Assembly (NCBI GenBank): GCA_029288335.1
Contig: JARIHJ010000095.1
Location: 1-20,186 of the forward strand
Direction: 5' to 3'
Length of the DNA stretch: 20,186 nt
Source of the DNA: Candidatus Saccharimonadota bacterium
GTDB taxonomy: Bacteria > Patescibacteriota > Saccharimonadia > Saccharimonadales > UBA4665
Below are positions 1 to 7,716 of the stretch, one piece after another. Position numbers and translations under genes: made by a program. How positions within the stretch are numbered: the first letter of the stretch is position 1; each line of letters opens with the position of its first letter. The notes under the pieces were generated by a model, which saw only the letters and a list, made by a program, of their open reading frames with translations, did not search any database and was not told the DNA's origin.

Positions 1-124
1 GAACCGTCCTTTCGAACGGTTCCAACATTTGTGCCGTATTATCGGCATAACTCGTTCTTGACTGACCAAGAAGAGAAGTTATTGTAGGTCTAGGAACTAG
101 GTCTACACTTTTCTCTGCTGGGTC
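1..124. other. Non-coding stretch with three potential hairpins
   Basis: No convincing reading frame is seen here. Three inverted repeats are visible. One is a 7-bp stem pairing 1-7 with 16-22. One is a 5-bp stem pairing 32-36 with 43-47. The third is a long symmetric imperfect hairpin over 72-116: AGAGAA/TTCTCT outside, TGTAG/CTACA in the middle, CTAG/CTAG inside, closed by GAA. The stretch lies just downstream of the tRNA-Asn gene in its reading direction, so part may be the tRNA trailer or terminator. I match it to no known RNA family, and the window edge may cut it. Confidence 0.35.
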
Positions 125-199
125 TGGCTCCGGGGACTGGACTCGAACCAGCAACCTAGTCGTTAACAGCGACCCGCTCTACCATTGAGCTACCCCGGA
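125..199 (-). tRNA. tRNA-Asn (anticodon GUU)
   Basis: On the minus strand the acceptor stem TCCGGGG (199-193) pairs perfectly with CCCCGGA (135-129). A discriminator G and an encoded CCA (127-125) follow. The D arm contains TAGCTCAATGGTAGAGC. The anticodon stem GGTCG/CGACT encloses the loop CTGTTAA, giving anticodon GTT. The T arm contains GGTTCGAGTCC. The total is 75 nt including CCA. A consensus promoter lies about 30 nt upstream, so the gene is probably transcribed alone. Confidence 0.97.
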
Positions 200-227
200 T
201 CATTTTGGAACAATAATGACGGATGAA

Positions 228-256
228 ATTATACCGGCACTCTGATTATGTGGCAA
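228..256 (-). promoter_or_regulatory. Sigma-70-type promoter of tRNA-Asn
   Basis: On the minus strand, -35 TTGCCA (256-251), a 17-nt spacer and -10 TATAAT (233-228) precede the tRNA. The predicted start near 221 gives a 5' leader of about 20 nt before the mature 5' end at 199, as expected for RNase P processing. This is the most consensus-like promoter in the left part of the window. Confidence 0.75.
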
Positions 257-271
257 ACATTGACAATAATT

Positions 272-2656
272 TTATTCTTGGTCGATATAATTCACGCTGA
301 AGTTGCGCCCTTCCCAGCTGTCAGCGTGATGCCAATAGAAAGTGAAGTTGACGCTGGCGCCACTGGCGAGCTTAGCAGTCGGCAGGTCGACAAAATGAAC
401 GCCCAAGCCCGTGTCGGTCGTGGCGCTGTCGTGGCTAGTCTGCCAGCCATCACTGCTCCAGTGAACGGTGGCAGGTGCCAGCGTTTCAACGCGCAAGGCT
501 TTGCCAGTCGGAATGGTGTTTATTTTATGATTAAAGCGCCAGGCCTTCAGTTTTGACGATACTTTATCCCCAAGGTAACGTTTGACTGTCTGCGGCGGGC
601 AGTCGAATATTTGTCCATCGGCAATTGAACGCAGTAGCTTCAGGTATTCGCCGTGGGCCCAGGCTAGCGGCATAGCTGAACCAGTTGGCCGCCCGAGTTC
701 TAGCTCGTGCTCAGGGATCGGATCGCTGTCCCAGACTTGCTCTGGCAGCAGCCCGCCATTGCCAGCAAATTGTTCCATATCTTTTTTGAGCTTTTCAGCC
801 TGCGTCTTGTTACCAAGTGCCAGTTCGTAGTGCGCCCTCTCTCCAGTTAACAGTGGCCAGCCGCGGCCTATGCCGGTGCCGTCAAAGGCCGAACCATCAG
901 TGTGTTCGCCGTAGCCGTCGTCATTGTAACGATGCCAAGTGGTGCCGGATGGAGTTTCGATTTTCAGCAAAGAATCGATGATTTTGACAGTGTCTTTCAC
1001 ACGCGGATCGTCGGCAGTTCTTAAGCCAAAGCGCACCAGCGCCAGCGCATCGGGACTAATAAGGTGGACGGCGCTTAGATACGCTTGGCTAGTCGGGACG
1101 TTTTTGACGTGAATGACAGCTTGAAAACGATGAACTCCATCTTCGTTGACCAGCGAAGTCCTCTCGTAGTAGCCATTGACACCGAATTGCTTACACCAGT
1201 CGGTGTCACTGGCGTACAGCCAGCGGTCGATCTGGTCGTGCCAAATATCGGCCGTTTCACGCAGAAATCTGGAAGTGAGTTGCTCGCCAGCCTGCTCGGC
1301 CAGATCGGCGCCAGCAAGTAGTGCTGCTATCTCGGCAGCGAGCGTGAACGGAGTGTAGCCCGGGTCCTCTTCCCAGCGATCCTGTCCGGTAACCGGGCCA
1401 TTTCTAAGCAAATAGCTGGCAGCGGCGCGCACCATCGGCCAAAATTCATAAAGCTCCTCGCTCTTAAGCGCGCCGACGCGGTGTGCCAAGCTGACTAGTA
1501 AAATCGGCAAGGCCGTTTCATCCATCTGGACGCCATTCCAGAATGGCGTACCGTCAATCCACATATTCTGCGGCCAGTGACCGTCGACTTGTTGGGTGTT
1601 TTTGAGTAGTTGCAGCTGGCACTTGACACCTTCAAAGTCGCCGGCGGCTAGCAGGCCGCCAGCCGATTCAACCATATCTCGCGTCCAGATGACGTGATAG
1701 CCTATCTTGGCATCGTCGCCCTTGGCGTAACCCCACGGGCTGGCCAGGCCGGCCACTAAGCCACCACCTGGATTCTTGGATTCATGGGTTTTGAGCGTCG
1801 TTAGGCTAATGTGAGCTAAAGCCGGTGCGCTTTTTGGCAACCTAGCCCCACAGCTGCCGAGCCACTTTTGCCAGCCGTTAATATAATCATCCCAAACTTC
1901 ATTAAATGGCCGCTTCAAGCTCTCGAGTGCGTTGTCGGTAGCTTCATCAGTGGTGCGGCCAAAGCCTAGCGCTAGCGTGAAATTTCCGCCGGAGTAATCG
2001 ATCTCGGCGACGAGGGCGGTGTTGCCGTTTTCGGCTCGGGTGTATTGCCAAGTCAGTTGTTTGTGCTGGTTAAGGTCTTGCCAACCGTCGCTGGTGCCGA
2101 CAAACCCTGCCGAAGCTTTGGTAAGTGGCGCCGAAGCTGCTAGTGCCAGCGCGCAACCGTCCCGCTCGGCTAGCAGCAGCGAGTTACCGTTCCGTTCATC
2201 AGTCCAGGCTGTATTGTTGCCGCCCATATCGCCGAGGTGCGGCGCAAGCAAAACGAAAAGTTTAAGCTTGTCGGCCTTCGGGTGGAAAGATATTCTCTGT
2301 AATACTACTGGTCTTTCCGGGTCGCTGATGACTTGCTTATTGATAACGTAGCGGCCATCGTGCGCTGAATTAGTAAGTGTGTATGCCGGAATTGCCTGTT
2401 CGGCCCGTTCGATTTTTGAATCGACAGCAGCTGATTCCTCGGAGAAATAATCGTCGCCATCAGTTATTATTAAGCCCAGATCGCGGATCGATGGCGTGTC
2501 GACTTGCGGATAAAAAACCTCGTTTAAAATTCCGTGCCTGACAGTAAACCAGACGTTGCTGGTATCATTTAGCGCTGTGCCGACGCCGTCTTTTGGTCCG
2601 GGCGCCCAGCGCGCGTCCATACCCGGCGCGCCGGGAGCTAAATTATCCTGAGCCAT
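272..2656 (-). CDS. GH15 glucoamylase/glucodextranase-type glucosidase
   Basis: A 794-residue glycoside hydrolase family 15 enzyme, predicted to release glucose from the non-reducing ends of alpha-glucans such as glycogen, starch or maltodextrin. Residues about 1-260 match the bacterial N-terminal beta-sandwich domain (start APGAPG, then KDGVGTAL and HGILNEVFYP). The (alpha/alpha)6 catalytic barrel follows, with IWTRDM near 323-328. The probable general acid is in the RWEEDPGYTP segment (E429/E430), and the catalytic base is E639 in LLPEQVW. A short beta-rich tail ends the protein. There is no signal peptide, so it is probably cytosolic. The start was chosen because GGTGG lies just upstream of ATG and the N-terminus fits the family. 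It has its own promoter, 66 bp after the GT4 gene on the same strand. The exact substrate cannot be told from sequence. Confidence 0.93.
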   Translation of the reverse strand: MAQDNLAPGAPGMDARWAPGPKDGVGTALNDTSNVWFTVRHGILNEVFYPQVDTPSIRDLGLIITDGDDYFSEESAAVDSKIERAEQAIPAYTLTNSAHDGRYVINKQVISDPERPVVLQRISFHPKADKLKLFVLLAPHLGDMGGNNTAWTDERNGNSLLLAERDGCALALAASAPLTKASAGFVGTSDGWQDLNQHKQLTWQYTRAENGNTALVAEIDYSGGNFTLALGFGRTTDEATDNALESLKRPFNEVWDDYINGWQKWLGSCGARLPKSAPALAHISLTTLKTHESKNPGGGLVAGLASPWGYAKGDDAKIGYHVIWTRDMVESAGGLLAAGDFEGVKCQLQLLKNTQQVDGHWPQNMWIDGTPFWNGVQMDETALPILLVSLAHRVGALKSEELYEFWPMVRAAASYLLRNGPVTGQDRWEEDPGYTPFTLAAEIAALLAGADLAEQAGEQLTSRFLRETADIWHDQIDRWLYASDTDWCKQFGVNGYYERTSLVNEDGVHRFQAVIHVKNVPTSQAYLSAVHLISPDALALVRFGLRTADDPRVKDTVKIIDSLLKIETPSGTTWHRYNDDGYGEHTDGSAFDGTGIGRGWPLLTGERAHYELALGNKTQAEKLKKDMEQFAGNGGLLPEQVWDSDPIPEHELELGRPTGSAMPLAWAHGEYLKLLRSIADGQIFDCPPQTVKRYLGDKVSSKLKAWRFNHKINTIPTGKALRVETLAPATVHWSSDGWQTSHDSATTDTGLGVHFVDLPTAKLASGASVNFTFYWHHADSWEGRNFSVNYIDQE

Positions 2657-2678
2657 CTTCCACCCATCATTATCTCCT

Positions 2679-2707
2679 ATGATAGTCTTGGCTCAGTGCT
2701 AGCACAA
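2679..2707 (-). promoter_or_regulatory. Promoter of the GH15 glucoamylase gene
   Basis: On the minus strand, -35 TTGTGC (2707-2702), a 17-nt spacer and -10 TATCAT (2684-2679) lie in the 66-bp gap before the GH15 start. A GTGCTAGCAC palindrome (2696-2705) overlaps the -35 region and could be an operator. That role is speculative. The predicted leader is about 15 nt. Confidence 0.5.
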
Positions 2708-2722
2708 GCGTTTTAGAACACT

Positions 2723-3946
2723 TTAGCGGCGGCGCGGTTTTTTGGAGCGTAGTTTGGCTTTTGCGGGTAAGTTGATTTCCCGGCCTTTCAGTAGCTCACT
2801 ACCTATGCCCCTGACGGCACGCCGGGCACTACGTTTTATAGAAACGGTTGAGAGGCCGCCCCGCCGGGTCACTCTCAGGATGTTTTTAAAGGTGGCTTCA
2901 TAATTGTCGACCATCGTCTCGTCAGAGAATTTAGCCAATACTAATTTGCGACAATCGGCTCGCTTAATTCGATCAATTTTACCCAGTGCCGCTACCATCT
3001 CTGTAACGTTATCCACGATAAAGCCGGTTTTACCGTGTTGGACAATTTCTGGCACGGAGCCTCGCCTGAAAGCTACTACCGGGGTACCGCAAGCCATCGC
3101 CTCGGTCATAGTCAGACCGAACGGCTCATCCCACTTAATCGGGACTAAAAGAGCCTTGGCTTGCCGCATAAGGTTGGGGAGTTTATCGTGATCCACGAGA
3201 CCGAGATACTGAATCTGCTCGTCTAAGTAAGGCTGAACCTTATTATCAAAATAATCGTGTTTGTCAGCGTAAACCGGCCCGGCGATCAGTAGTTTTTCGC
3301 CTGACTTTTTGGCGACCTGAATGGCTTCGTGCACCCCCTTTTCCGGGACGATTCGGCCGACAAAAAGCAAATATTTACCCGGTTTGCCGGAGAATTTGAA
3401 CTTACCAGTGTCTATACCGTTATAGACGGTGCCAGCAAATTGAAGCTGCGGGGCGGCACTACGCTGATTATTCGAGATGCTTATAAAGAATTGGTTTGAC
3501 GATTTGAACATTTCAAAAATTTCCTGATACCAGCCGAAAATTGGATCGTTCAAGGTATAGGCTACCGGAATTTTAGGAAACATTTGGGCGTAAGGCAGCG
3601 CGGTTTCCGGATGGTGAAAATACAGCAAATCATACTCGCCCTTTTGCGCTCGCCGGAACATCTCACTGGTCAGAAATTGATCCCACAGGCTTGGGACGTA
3701 ATGGGTTAGGAGGTCGACGCTCTCGAGTAATTCGTGGAATTCGATGTCGTTATGAACTAGGGCGCGCAAGTTGCGGGTGCGTACGTTGGCATTAAGCCTG
3801 GTCCCGCTGGGGCCATAAAAGTCAACCGAGTGGCCTTTTTTGGCTAGACCCTCAGCGATGGTAACCGCTAAATTTATAGGTGCGTAGACTATGTCTTTCG
3901 GCCCTGGAGCGGCAATGTAACCGCGCACCATCGTGGCTATTCTCAT
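2723..3946 (-). CDS. GT4-family glycosyltransferase (GT-B fold)
   Basis: A 407-residue retaining glycosyltransferase of the GT4/glycogen-synthase-like superfamily. The N-terminal half holds the acceptor-side Rossmann domain, with a leading MVRGYIAAPGP loop and AEGLAKKGHSVDFYGP. The C-terminal half holds the donor-side domain, with GRIVPEKG (197-204) and the E-x7-E motif EPFGLTMTE (E274 and E282), followed by ACGTPVVAF. The last 50 or so residues are very basic (RRGG, KLRSKKPRRR), suggesting association with a membrane or with polyanions. It lies upstream of the GH15 gene on the same strand, so a role in glucan or surface-glycan metabolism is plausible. Donor and acceptor are unknown. An SD-like GAGAGAGAG precedes ATG, and a promoter lies directly upstream. 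Confidence 0.9.
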   Translation of the reverse strand: MRIATMVRGYIAAPGPKDIVYAPINLAVTIAEGLAKKGHSVDFYGPSGTRLNANVRTRNLRALVHNDIEFHELLESVDLLTHYVPSLWDQFLTSEMFRRAQKGEYDLLYFHHPETALPYAQMFPKIPVAYTLNDPIFGWYQEIFEMFKSSNQFFISISNNQRSAAPQLQFAGTVYNGIDTGKFKFSGKPGKYLLFVGRIVPEKGVHEAIQVAKKSGEKLLIAGPVYADKHDYFDNKVQPYLDEQIQYLGLVDHDKLPNLMRQAKALLVPIKWDEPFGLTMTEAMACGTPVVAFRRGSVPEIVQHGKTGFIVDNVTEMVAALGKIDRIKRADCRKLVLAKFSDETMVDNYEATFKNILRVTRRGGLSTVSIKRSARRAVRGIGSELLKGREINLPAKAKLRSKKPRRR

Positions 3947-3966
3947 TCTCTCTCTCTATAGAGTTT

Positions 3967-3975
3967 ATTTTACCA
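3967..3975 (-). promoter_or_regulatory. Extended -10 element of the GT4 gene
   Basis: On the minus strand TGG-TAAAAT (3975-3967) forms an extended -10, about 20 nt upstream of the ATG at 3946. The short predicted leader contains the GA-rich ribosome binding site. Confidence 0.45.
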
Positions 3976-3986
3976 CATTTCTTTGG

Positions 3987-4451
3987 CTAGCTTCGAAGCT
4001 GGCGGCTGATCTGGCGCTGTTCATCCTTTTTCTTCAAACTTTGTCTCTTATCGTACTTTTTTTTGCCTTTGGCGGTCGAGATTTTTAGCTTGATGAAGCG
4101 GCCTTGGGTTAATAATTCCAGTGGTATAATGGTCATTCCCTGCTGTTTGGCGGCGATGAGTTTGTCGATTTCGCGGCGTTTGGCTAGTAGTTTGCGTTCC
4201 CTGGTCTGCTCATCGGTGCTAATCGGGATGCCGGTAGTGCCGCTAATTGTCGCGTTTGTGAGGTAGAGCTCGCCTTTTCGGATGTTGACGTAGCTGCCGG
4301 TCAGCTGGCCATGGCCGAGCCGTAAAGCTTTCGTCTCGCGCCCATTGAGCGCCAATCCCACAACTAAACTATCACCGAGCTGGTAATCAAACCGCGCCCG
4401 CCGATTAGCAATCGTTTTTACTGGTCTGGCCTTCCTCTTAGGCATAATCAT
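3987..4451 (-). CDS. smpB: SsrA-binding protein SmpB (trans-translation)
   Basis: A 154-residue SmpB, which binds tmRNA and delivers it to stalled ribosomes for trans-translation. Family blocks are present in order: NRRARFDY (16-23), the ETKALRLG block that matches EVKSLRxG (39-46), TGSYVNIRKGELYL, RERKLLAKRREIDKLI (84-99), and the basic tail motif KGKKKYDKR. The loop before RERKLL is divergent and lacks the usual NHDP-type sequence. The start is ambiguous. ATG at 4451 has AGGA 8 nt upstream. ATG at 4445 lies 8 nt after a TACAAT -10-like box and would give a leaderless message beginning MPKRK. The tmRNA gene is not in this window. Confidence 0.93.
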   Translation of the reverse strand: MIMPKRKARPVKTIANRRARFDYQLGDSLVVGLALNGRETKALRLGHGQLTGSYVNIRKGELYLTNATISGTTGIPISTDEQTRERKLLAKRREIDKLIAAKQQGMTIIPLELLTQGRFIKLKISTAKGKKKYDKRQSLKKKDEQRQISRQLRS

Positions 4452-4516
4452 TTATTGTATCCTAGTTGATTTGGGATAGATAAGGTGGTATAACGCCAAC
4501 AATCAGAATAATTAAA

Positions 4517-5161
4517 ATGATCGAATACACAAAAGCTTTCATCGTCGGTGGTTGGAGCGAAATCCCATCAGATTTAGCTGCTTTCGCGCATGAAATTACC
4601 GAAGGCGATTATAGCTTTGTTAGCGAGGCTGAAGTCTACACCTTATCAGAAGCACTAGCTGGAATTAGGCATTTTCAAGCGGAAGCTAGGCGCCGGACGG
4701 TTATCACGCACTCCGCCGGCGCTCTAGCAGTTGCCGACGCCGGTTCTCTTATAACTTTAAACGGTCCAGAACCAACATCGCTTAAAAAATTATTTACTAC
4801 TGCCCCGATAGTCGCGTGGCATGGACTTAGCCGGCATGAATTTACGGCAAGGTCTGGGGTCAAAGGTTGGGCGAGTGAGCTCGGCCAGAGGCCGGTTATC
4901 CAGCTGATTTCAAGAATTAGCAAATTTTCCACTATTGAGATGTTAAGAGGCAGAGAAAGTGGCGACTGCGGCGGCTGTGCTTACATTGTTAGCGCCAGGG
5001 ATGAATTTGGCTATGGGCTGCACGGAGAAGTAGAGTTAGCGCGAACGAGCGGTATCCCGGCTGCAGTTTTACCGGGCGGGCACAACCAGGCACTCGTGAC
5101 GCCTGAAATTTATGCCAAACAAATCGCTAAGTTTATGTCTCGCGTTCCCGAAGCCGCTTAG
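4517..5161 (+). CDS. Small serine-hydrolase-like (alpha/beta hydrolase?) protein
   Basis: A 214-residue soluble protein without a signal peptide. It opens with a strand, FIVGGWSEI. Residues 62-70 carry V-I-T-H-S-A-G-A-L, which resembles the nucleophile elbow of alpha/beta hydrolases with S66 as nucleophile. Near the C-terminus PGGHNQALVTPE places H189 where the catalytic His would be. A CGGC pair (151-154) is also present. A lid domain is hard to see, and the protein is shorter than most family members. Hydrolase function is inferred from these two motifs only, and the substrate is unknown. It is divergent from smpB across 65 bp. Its 3' end overlaps the convergent gene by 29 bp. No clear SD is present. 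Confidence 0.6.
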   Translation: MIEYTKAFIVGGWSEIPSDLAAFAHEITEGDYSFVSEAEVYTLSEALAGIRHFQAEARRRTVITHSAGALAVADAGSLITLNGPEPTSLKKLFTTAPIVAWHGLSRHEFTARSGVKGWASELGQRPVIQLISRISKFSTIEMLRGRESGDCGGCAYIVSARDEFGYGLHGEVELARTSGIPAAVLPGGHNQALVTPEIYAKQIAKFMSRVPEAA

Positions 5162-5690
5162 ATAAATCCAACAGATTGTTCGGACCTGGCTCTGTGGGTG
5201 GTTGCAGTTGTGGTTGAGCGGCGTCGAGCGCAGCGTCGAGTTGCGCCATAACATTCTCTGTTGCGACGCCTAGCTGGTCCTTCATTTTAGCCAATATCTG
5301 GCTGCGGCGTTCTTCCGCTTCGTTGACTAGCAGCTGCTGCATTGCGTTGTCGGTGCGGGCTTCTGCGACTTCCAACGGTGTCATGGTGGCAAAAGTGCAA
5401 GTTTTGCAGGCGATATCACTAGCTACCCGTCCTAGCTCGTGCGCTGCTATAGACAGGTCGTTATATGCCTTTAATGACCTACTTCCATATTCGACAAATG
5501 TAGTTCGATGCCCCATCTTATCTGCGCTAGTAGCGGCTAGTGCTGAGACGTCCATTCCTTTGTCTTCCGTGTAAGGACAAGACAGCTGGACGGAAGTAAT
5601 AGCCTTGCCGTGAGTAGTGGGTGTGACGCTTTTATGAGGGCAAACCTCAAATTTTTGATAAGGTGTTAGCTGTTTTCGTCTTCCAAACAT
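5133..5690 (-). CDS. Hypothetical protein with Cys motifs and helical C-terminus
   Basis: A 185-residue protein I do not recognise. The N-terminal half has four well-separated cysteines: C17 in VCPHK, C38 in SCPY, and C95-x2-C98 in ACKTC. This pattern could bind a metal or form disulfides. Residues about 105-165 are rich in Ala, Glu, Gln and Leu and look like a long helix or coiled coil. The tail is Pro/Gln-rich (QPQLQPPTEPGP). No signal peptide or membrane segment is seen. The gene converges on the hydrolase-like gene with a 29-bp overlap. A near-consensus promoter places the ATG only 9 nt after the -10 box, suggesting a leaderless mRNA. Confidence 0.7.
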   Translation of the reverse strand: MFGRRKQLTPYQKFEVCPHKSVTPTTHGKAITSVQLSCPYTEDKGMDVSALAATSADKMGHRTTFVEYGSRSLKAYNDLSIAAHELGRVASDIACKTCTFATMTPLEVAEARTDNAMQQLLVNEAEERRSQILAKMKDQLGVATENVMAQLDAALDAAQPQLQPPTEPGPNNLLDLSKRLRERET

Positions 5691-5699
5691 AATATAAAT

Positions 5700-5728
5700 A
5701 TTATACTAACATCCGCTAAATTAGTCAA
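5700..5728 (-). promoter_or_regulatory. Near-consensus promoter, predicted leaderless
   Basis: On the minus strand, -35 TTGACT (5728-5723), an exact 17-nt spacer and -10 TATAAT (5705-5700) are followed by 9 nt and then the ATG at 5690. Transcription starting about 7 nt after the -10 box leaves almost no 5' UTR. No SD is present in the gap. Confidence 0.75.
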
Positions 5729-5739
5729 CCAGCATTGTA

Positions 5740-6822
5740 CTACGGTTTAAATTCCTGGGCGGCGACGTTCCAGAGTGATGGATCGTGTAATTTTACTTTT
5801 CGGTAGTACCAATATTCGGCGCCCCACCAGTAAACTTTTGGAATTTTGGTGGTTTTGGCGAAGCTGAAATATTGCTTGAGCTGGTTGGCCGAGAGTAACT
5901 TCTGTTGCTGGGCCAGGCTTAAGTCAATGAGGGCTTGCCCTGGCGCTGGCCACGGCTCAGCCTGAGCCTCGTGAATTATCGAGTCGCGCCCGGTGATAAT
6001 TTTGGTTGCACCGGCGAGAAAACTGTAATACCAGGACGGCATTGGATAGGTGAAATGCCGATTTAGTAGTGGCGCCCAGACGCTGTGATAGATTTCCAGT
6101 CCAGCAATATCCGGCCGCGGTTGGTCAAGCTGCAAGTTCGGATAATTATTGCTGCGTGGCACCAGAATCGGGTGATTCGGGTCCAACCTTTTGACCAAGT
6201 TATATTCGCTGACTAGCCGCTGGCGTGAATAGTTGTAACACTGGCCGAAATTGTTGAAATATTCATTCTCGAGTTGCCAACCGGAAAGCGCTGGGTTGTT
6301 TTTGTAGCGGTTGATAACACTAGTCATAAATTGTTCCAGCTGTGGCAACCAATCGCTAGTCGGCTGCTGAGTATTAACCCAATCTGGTGCGTGACACTCA
6401 GGCCAGCGCGGCTGGCGTAAGCCCACTACGAGCAGAACCTTGGAATGACTGGCGTTAGCGCTGGCAAATTCCCAGTCAAGCTGGCTAAAATCGTATTTCC
6501 CTTTGGTCGGCTCAATATCATTCCAGTAGCTAACGAGCCGGAAATCCCTGACGCCGATATTTTCTAGTGCCGTCATCGTGGTCTGCGGATCAAGCCCTAG
6601 AGAACTAGCATAATCCGGAATGAAGCTGACGCCCATCTGCTGCGGCGGTTCAGTGTCCTGATACCAGCGCGCCACGCCGTACGCTAGCCCAAGCAGGAGC
6701 AGGACTACCAAAACCAAGAGCCCTAGTAATCTATTCCACCAGTTAGCGTGCCAGTAGTCGGCGAACCGTCGCCAAATTAGTCGCAGCAAGCGTTTAATTT
6801 TTGAAGTATAATTAGTAATCAA
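5740..6822 (-). CDS. Membrane-anchored TIM-barrel glycoside hydrolase
   Basis: A 360-residue protein with a short, basic, Trp-rich cytoplasmic N-terminus, one membrane helix (about 31-51) and an extracytoplasmic (beta/alpha)8 domain. The clan GH-A signature is visible. GWQLENEY (181-188) gives the acid/base E187 after N186. HEAQAEPW (284-291) supplies the likely nucleophile, E285 or E289. WWGAEYW (332-338) fits strand 8. The family resembles beta-galactosidase/cellulase-like GH-A members, but I cannot assign a number. It is divergent from a GT2 gene, so surface-glycan processing is likely. The longest start is TTG at 6822, which shares its first base with the GT2 ATG. A TTG at 6789, about 15 nt after a minus-strand TATACT, fits the promoter better and would trim 11 residues. 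Confidence 0.8.
   Translation of the reverse strand: MITNYTSKIKRLLRLIWRRFADYWHANWWNRLLGLLVLVVLLLLGLAYGVARWYQDTEPPQQMGVSFIPDYASSLGLDPQTTMTALENIGVRDFRLVSYWNDIEPTKGKYDFSQLDWEFASANASHSKVLLVVGLRQPRWPECHAPDWVNTQQPTSDWLPQLEQFMTSVINRYKNNPALSGWQLENEYFNNFGQCYNYSRQRLVSEYNLVKRLDPNHPILVPRSNNYPNLQLDQPRPDIAGLEIYHSVWAPLLNRHFTYPMPSWYYSFLAGATKIITGRDSIIHEAQAEPWPAPGQALIDLSLAQQQKLLSANQLKQYFSFAKTTKIPKVYWWGAEYWYYRKVKLHDPSLWNVAAQEFKP
6805..6812. promoter_or_regulatory. Bidirectional -10 box between glycosidase and GT2 genes
   Basis: The 8 bases AGTATAAT read TATAAT on the plus strand (6807-6812) and TATACT on the minus strand (6810-6805). The plus-strand GT2 gene starts 9 nt downstream at 6822 without an SD. The minus-strand glycosidase has a candidate TTG 15 nt downstream at 6789. 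No convincing -35 box was found for either direction. Confidence 0.45.
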
Positions 6823-7679
6823 TGCGGTTTACACCAACAGTTAGCGTTGTTATCCCAGTATACAACGAGAAGAATCAGCTGGGCCTGTGTCTGGACCACC
6901 TATTGGAACAGGATGATGAGCTAGCTGAAATCATCCTCGTCGATAATAATTCGACCGACGGCTCGCTGGAGCTGGCGCAGCATTACGCTGAGAATTGGCC
7001 GCTAGTGAAAGTTATCCGCGAAAAGCGCCAAGGAATCGTGCCAGCCCGAAACCGCGGCTTTTTGGCTGCCAGCGGCGATATTATCGCTCGAATCGATGCT
7101 GACACCAGAGTTCAGCCCGGCTGGGCAGCGGCTATCAAGGATTATTTCGCCAACCATCCGGGCGTTACAGCCATTACCGGCTGGACACACTATTACGACT
7201 TGCCGCTGGATAACTTTACAGGCCGTGTCAGCGACCTTATCCATAATGAGGCCAATGAGTTGGCGGCTGGCTCGATTAGTCTTTACGGGCCGAATATGGC
7301 GCTTCGATTAGAAATCGCCCGAGAGCTAGCGGCGTCGAGCTGCGACGATATGGGCCGATTAAATGAAGATATGGATTTGACTATTCACCTGATGGATCAG
7401 GGGCTTGAGATTGCCTTTGTGCCCGAGATGATGGTTTACATATCTGGCCGCCGGATAAAATATTCGCCTGTCAATTTTGTACCCTATTGCCTGAATTGGC
7501 CGCGGACCTATTGGCGTCACCACTATTACCGGGCAGCTGCCTGGACTTTAGCCCTCTCAATATTTTTCTGCTTTATGCAAGCTTTGATTTGCCTGCCGCT
7601 ACGAGCCTATGATCACGAAAAGCTCGCCTTCAGCTGGCGGCAACTTATAGAATTTGAAGGCGATAGAATTATTCCCTAG
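6822..7679 (+). CDS. GT2-family glycosyltransferase (GT-A fold), membrane-associated
   Basis: A 285-residue inverting glycosyltransferase of family 2. The nucleotide-sugar-binding start VSVVIPVYNE (7-16) is followed by DNNSTDGS (41-48), the metal-binding D-A-D at 92-94, and NEDMDL (181-186) holding the likely catalytic base. A hydrophobic segment near 240-260 (AAWTLALSIFFCFMQALICL) would anchor the C-terminus in the membrane, active site inside. It probably transfers a sugar to a lipid-linked or cell-surface acceptor, which cannot be specified. The ATG lies 9 nt after a TATAAT box with no SD. The gene is followed at 38 nt by the DMT-type transporter, which has its own -10 box. Confidence 0.9.
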   Translation: MRFTPTVSVVIPVYNEKNQLGLCLDHLLEQDDELAEIILVDNNSTDGSLELAQHYAENWPLVKVIREKRQGIVPARNRGFLAASGDIIARIDADTRVQPGWAAAIKDYFANHPGVTAITGWTHYYDLPLDNFTGRVSDLIHNEANELAAGSISLYGPNMALRLEIARELAASSCDDMGRLNEDMDLTIHLMDQGLEIAFVPEMMVYISGRRIKYSPVNFVPYCLNWPRTYWRHHYYRAAAWTLALSIFFCFMQALICLPLRAYDHEKLAFSWRQLIEFEGDRIIP

Positions 7680-7704
7680 CCTGTCATTTGAGCAATCCTA
7701 AAGC

Positions 7705-7710
7705 TATACT
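7705..7710 (+). promoter_or_regulatory. -10 box of the DMT-family gene, predicted leaderless
   Basis: TATACT at 7705-7710 is followed by only 6 nt before the ATG at 7717, and no SD is visible. A weak -35 (TGTCAT, 7682-7687) lies at 17-nt spacing. Transcription would start at or next to the initiation codon. Confidence 0.5.
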
Positions 7711-7716
7711 AGCGAT

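Noticed and set aside
2696..2705. GTGCTAGCAC palindrome as a terminator of the GT4 gene
   Set aside because: The stem is only 5 bp without a loop or U-tract, and it overlaps the -35 of the GH15 promoter. An operator is more likely than a terminator.
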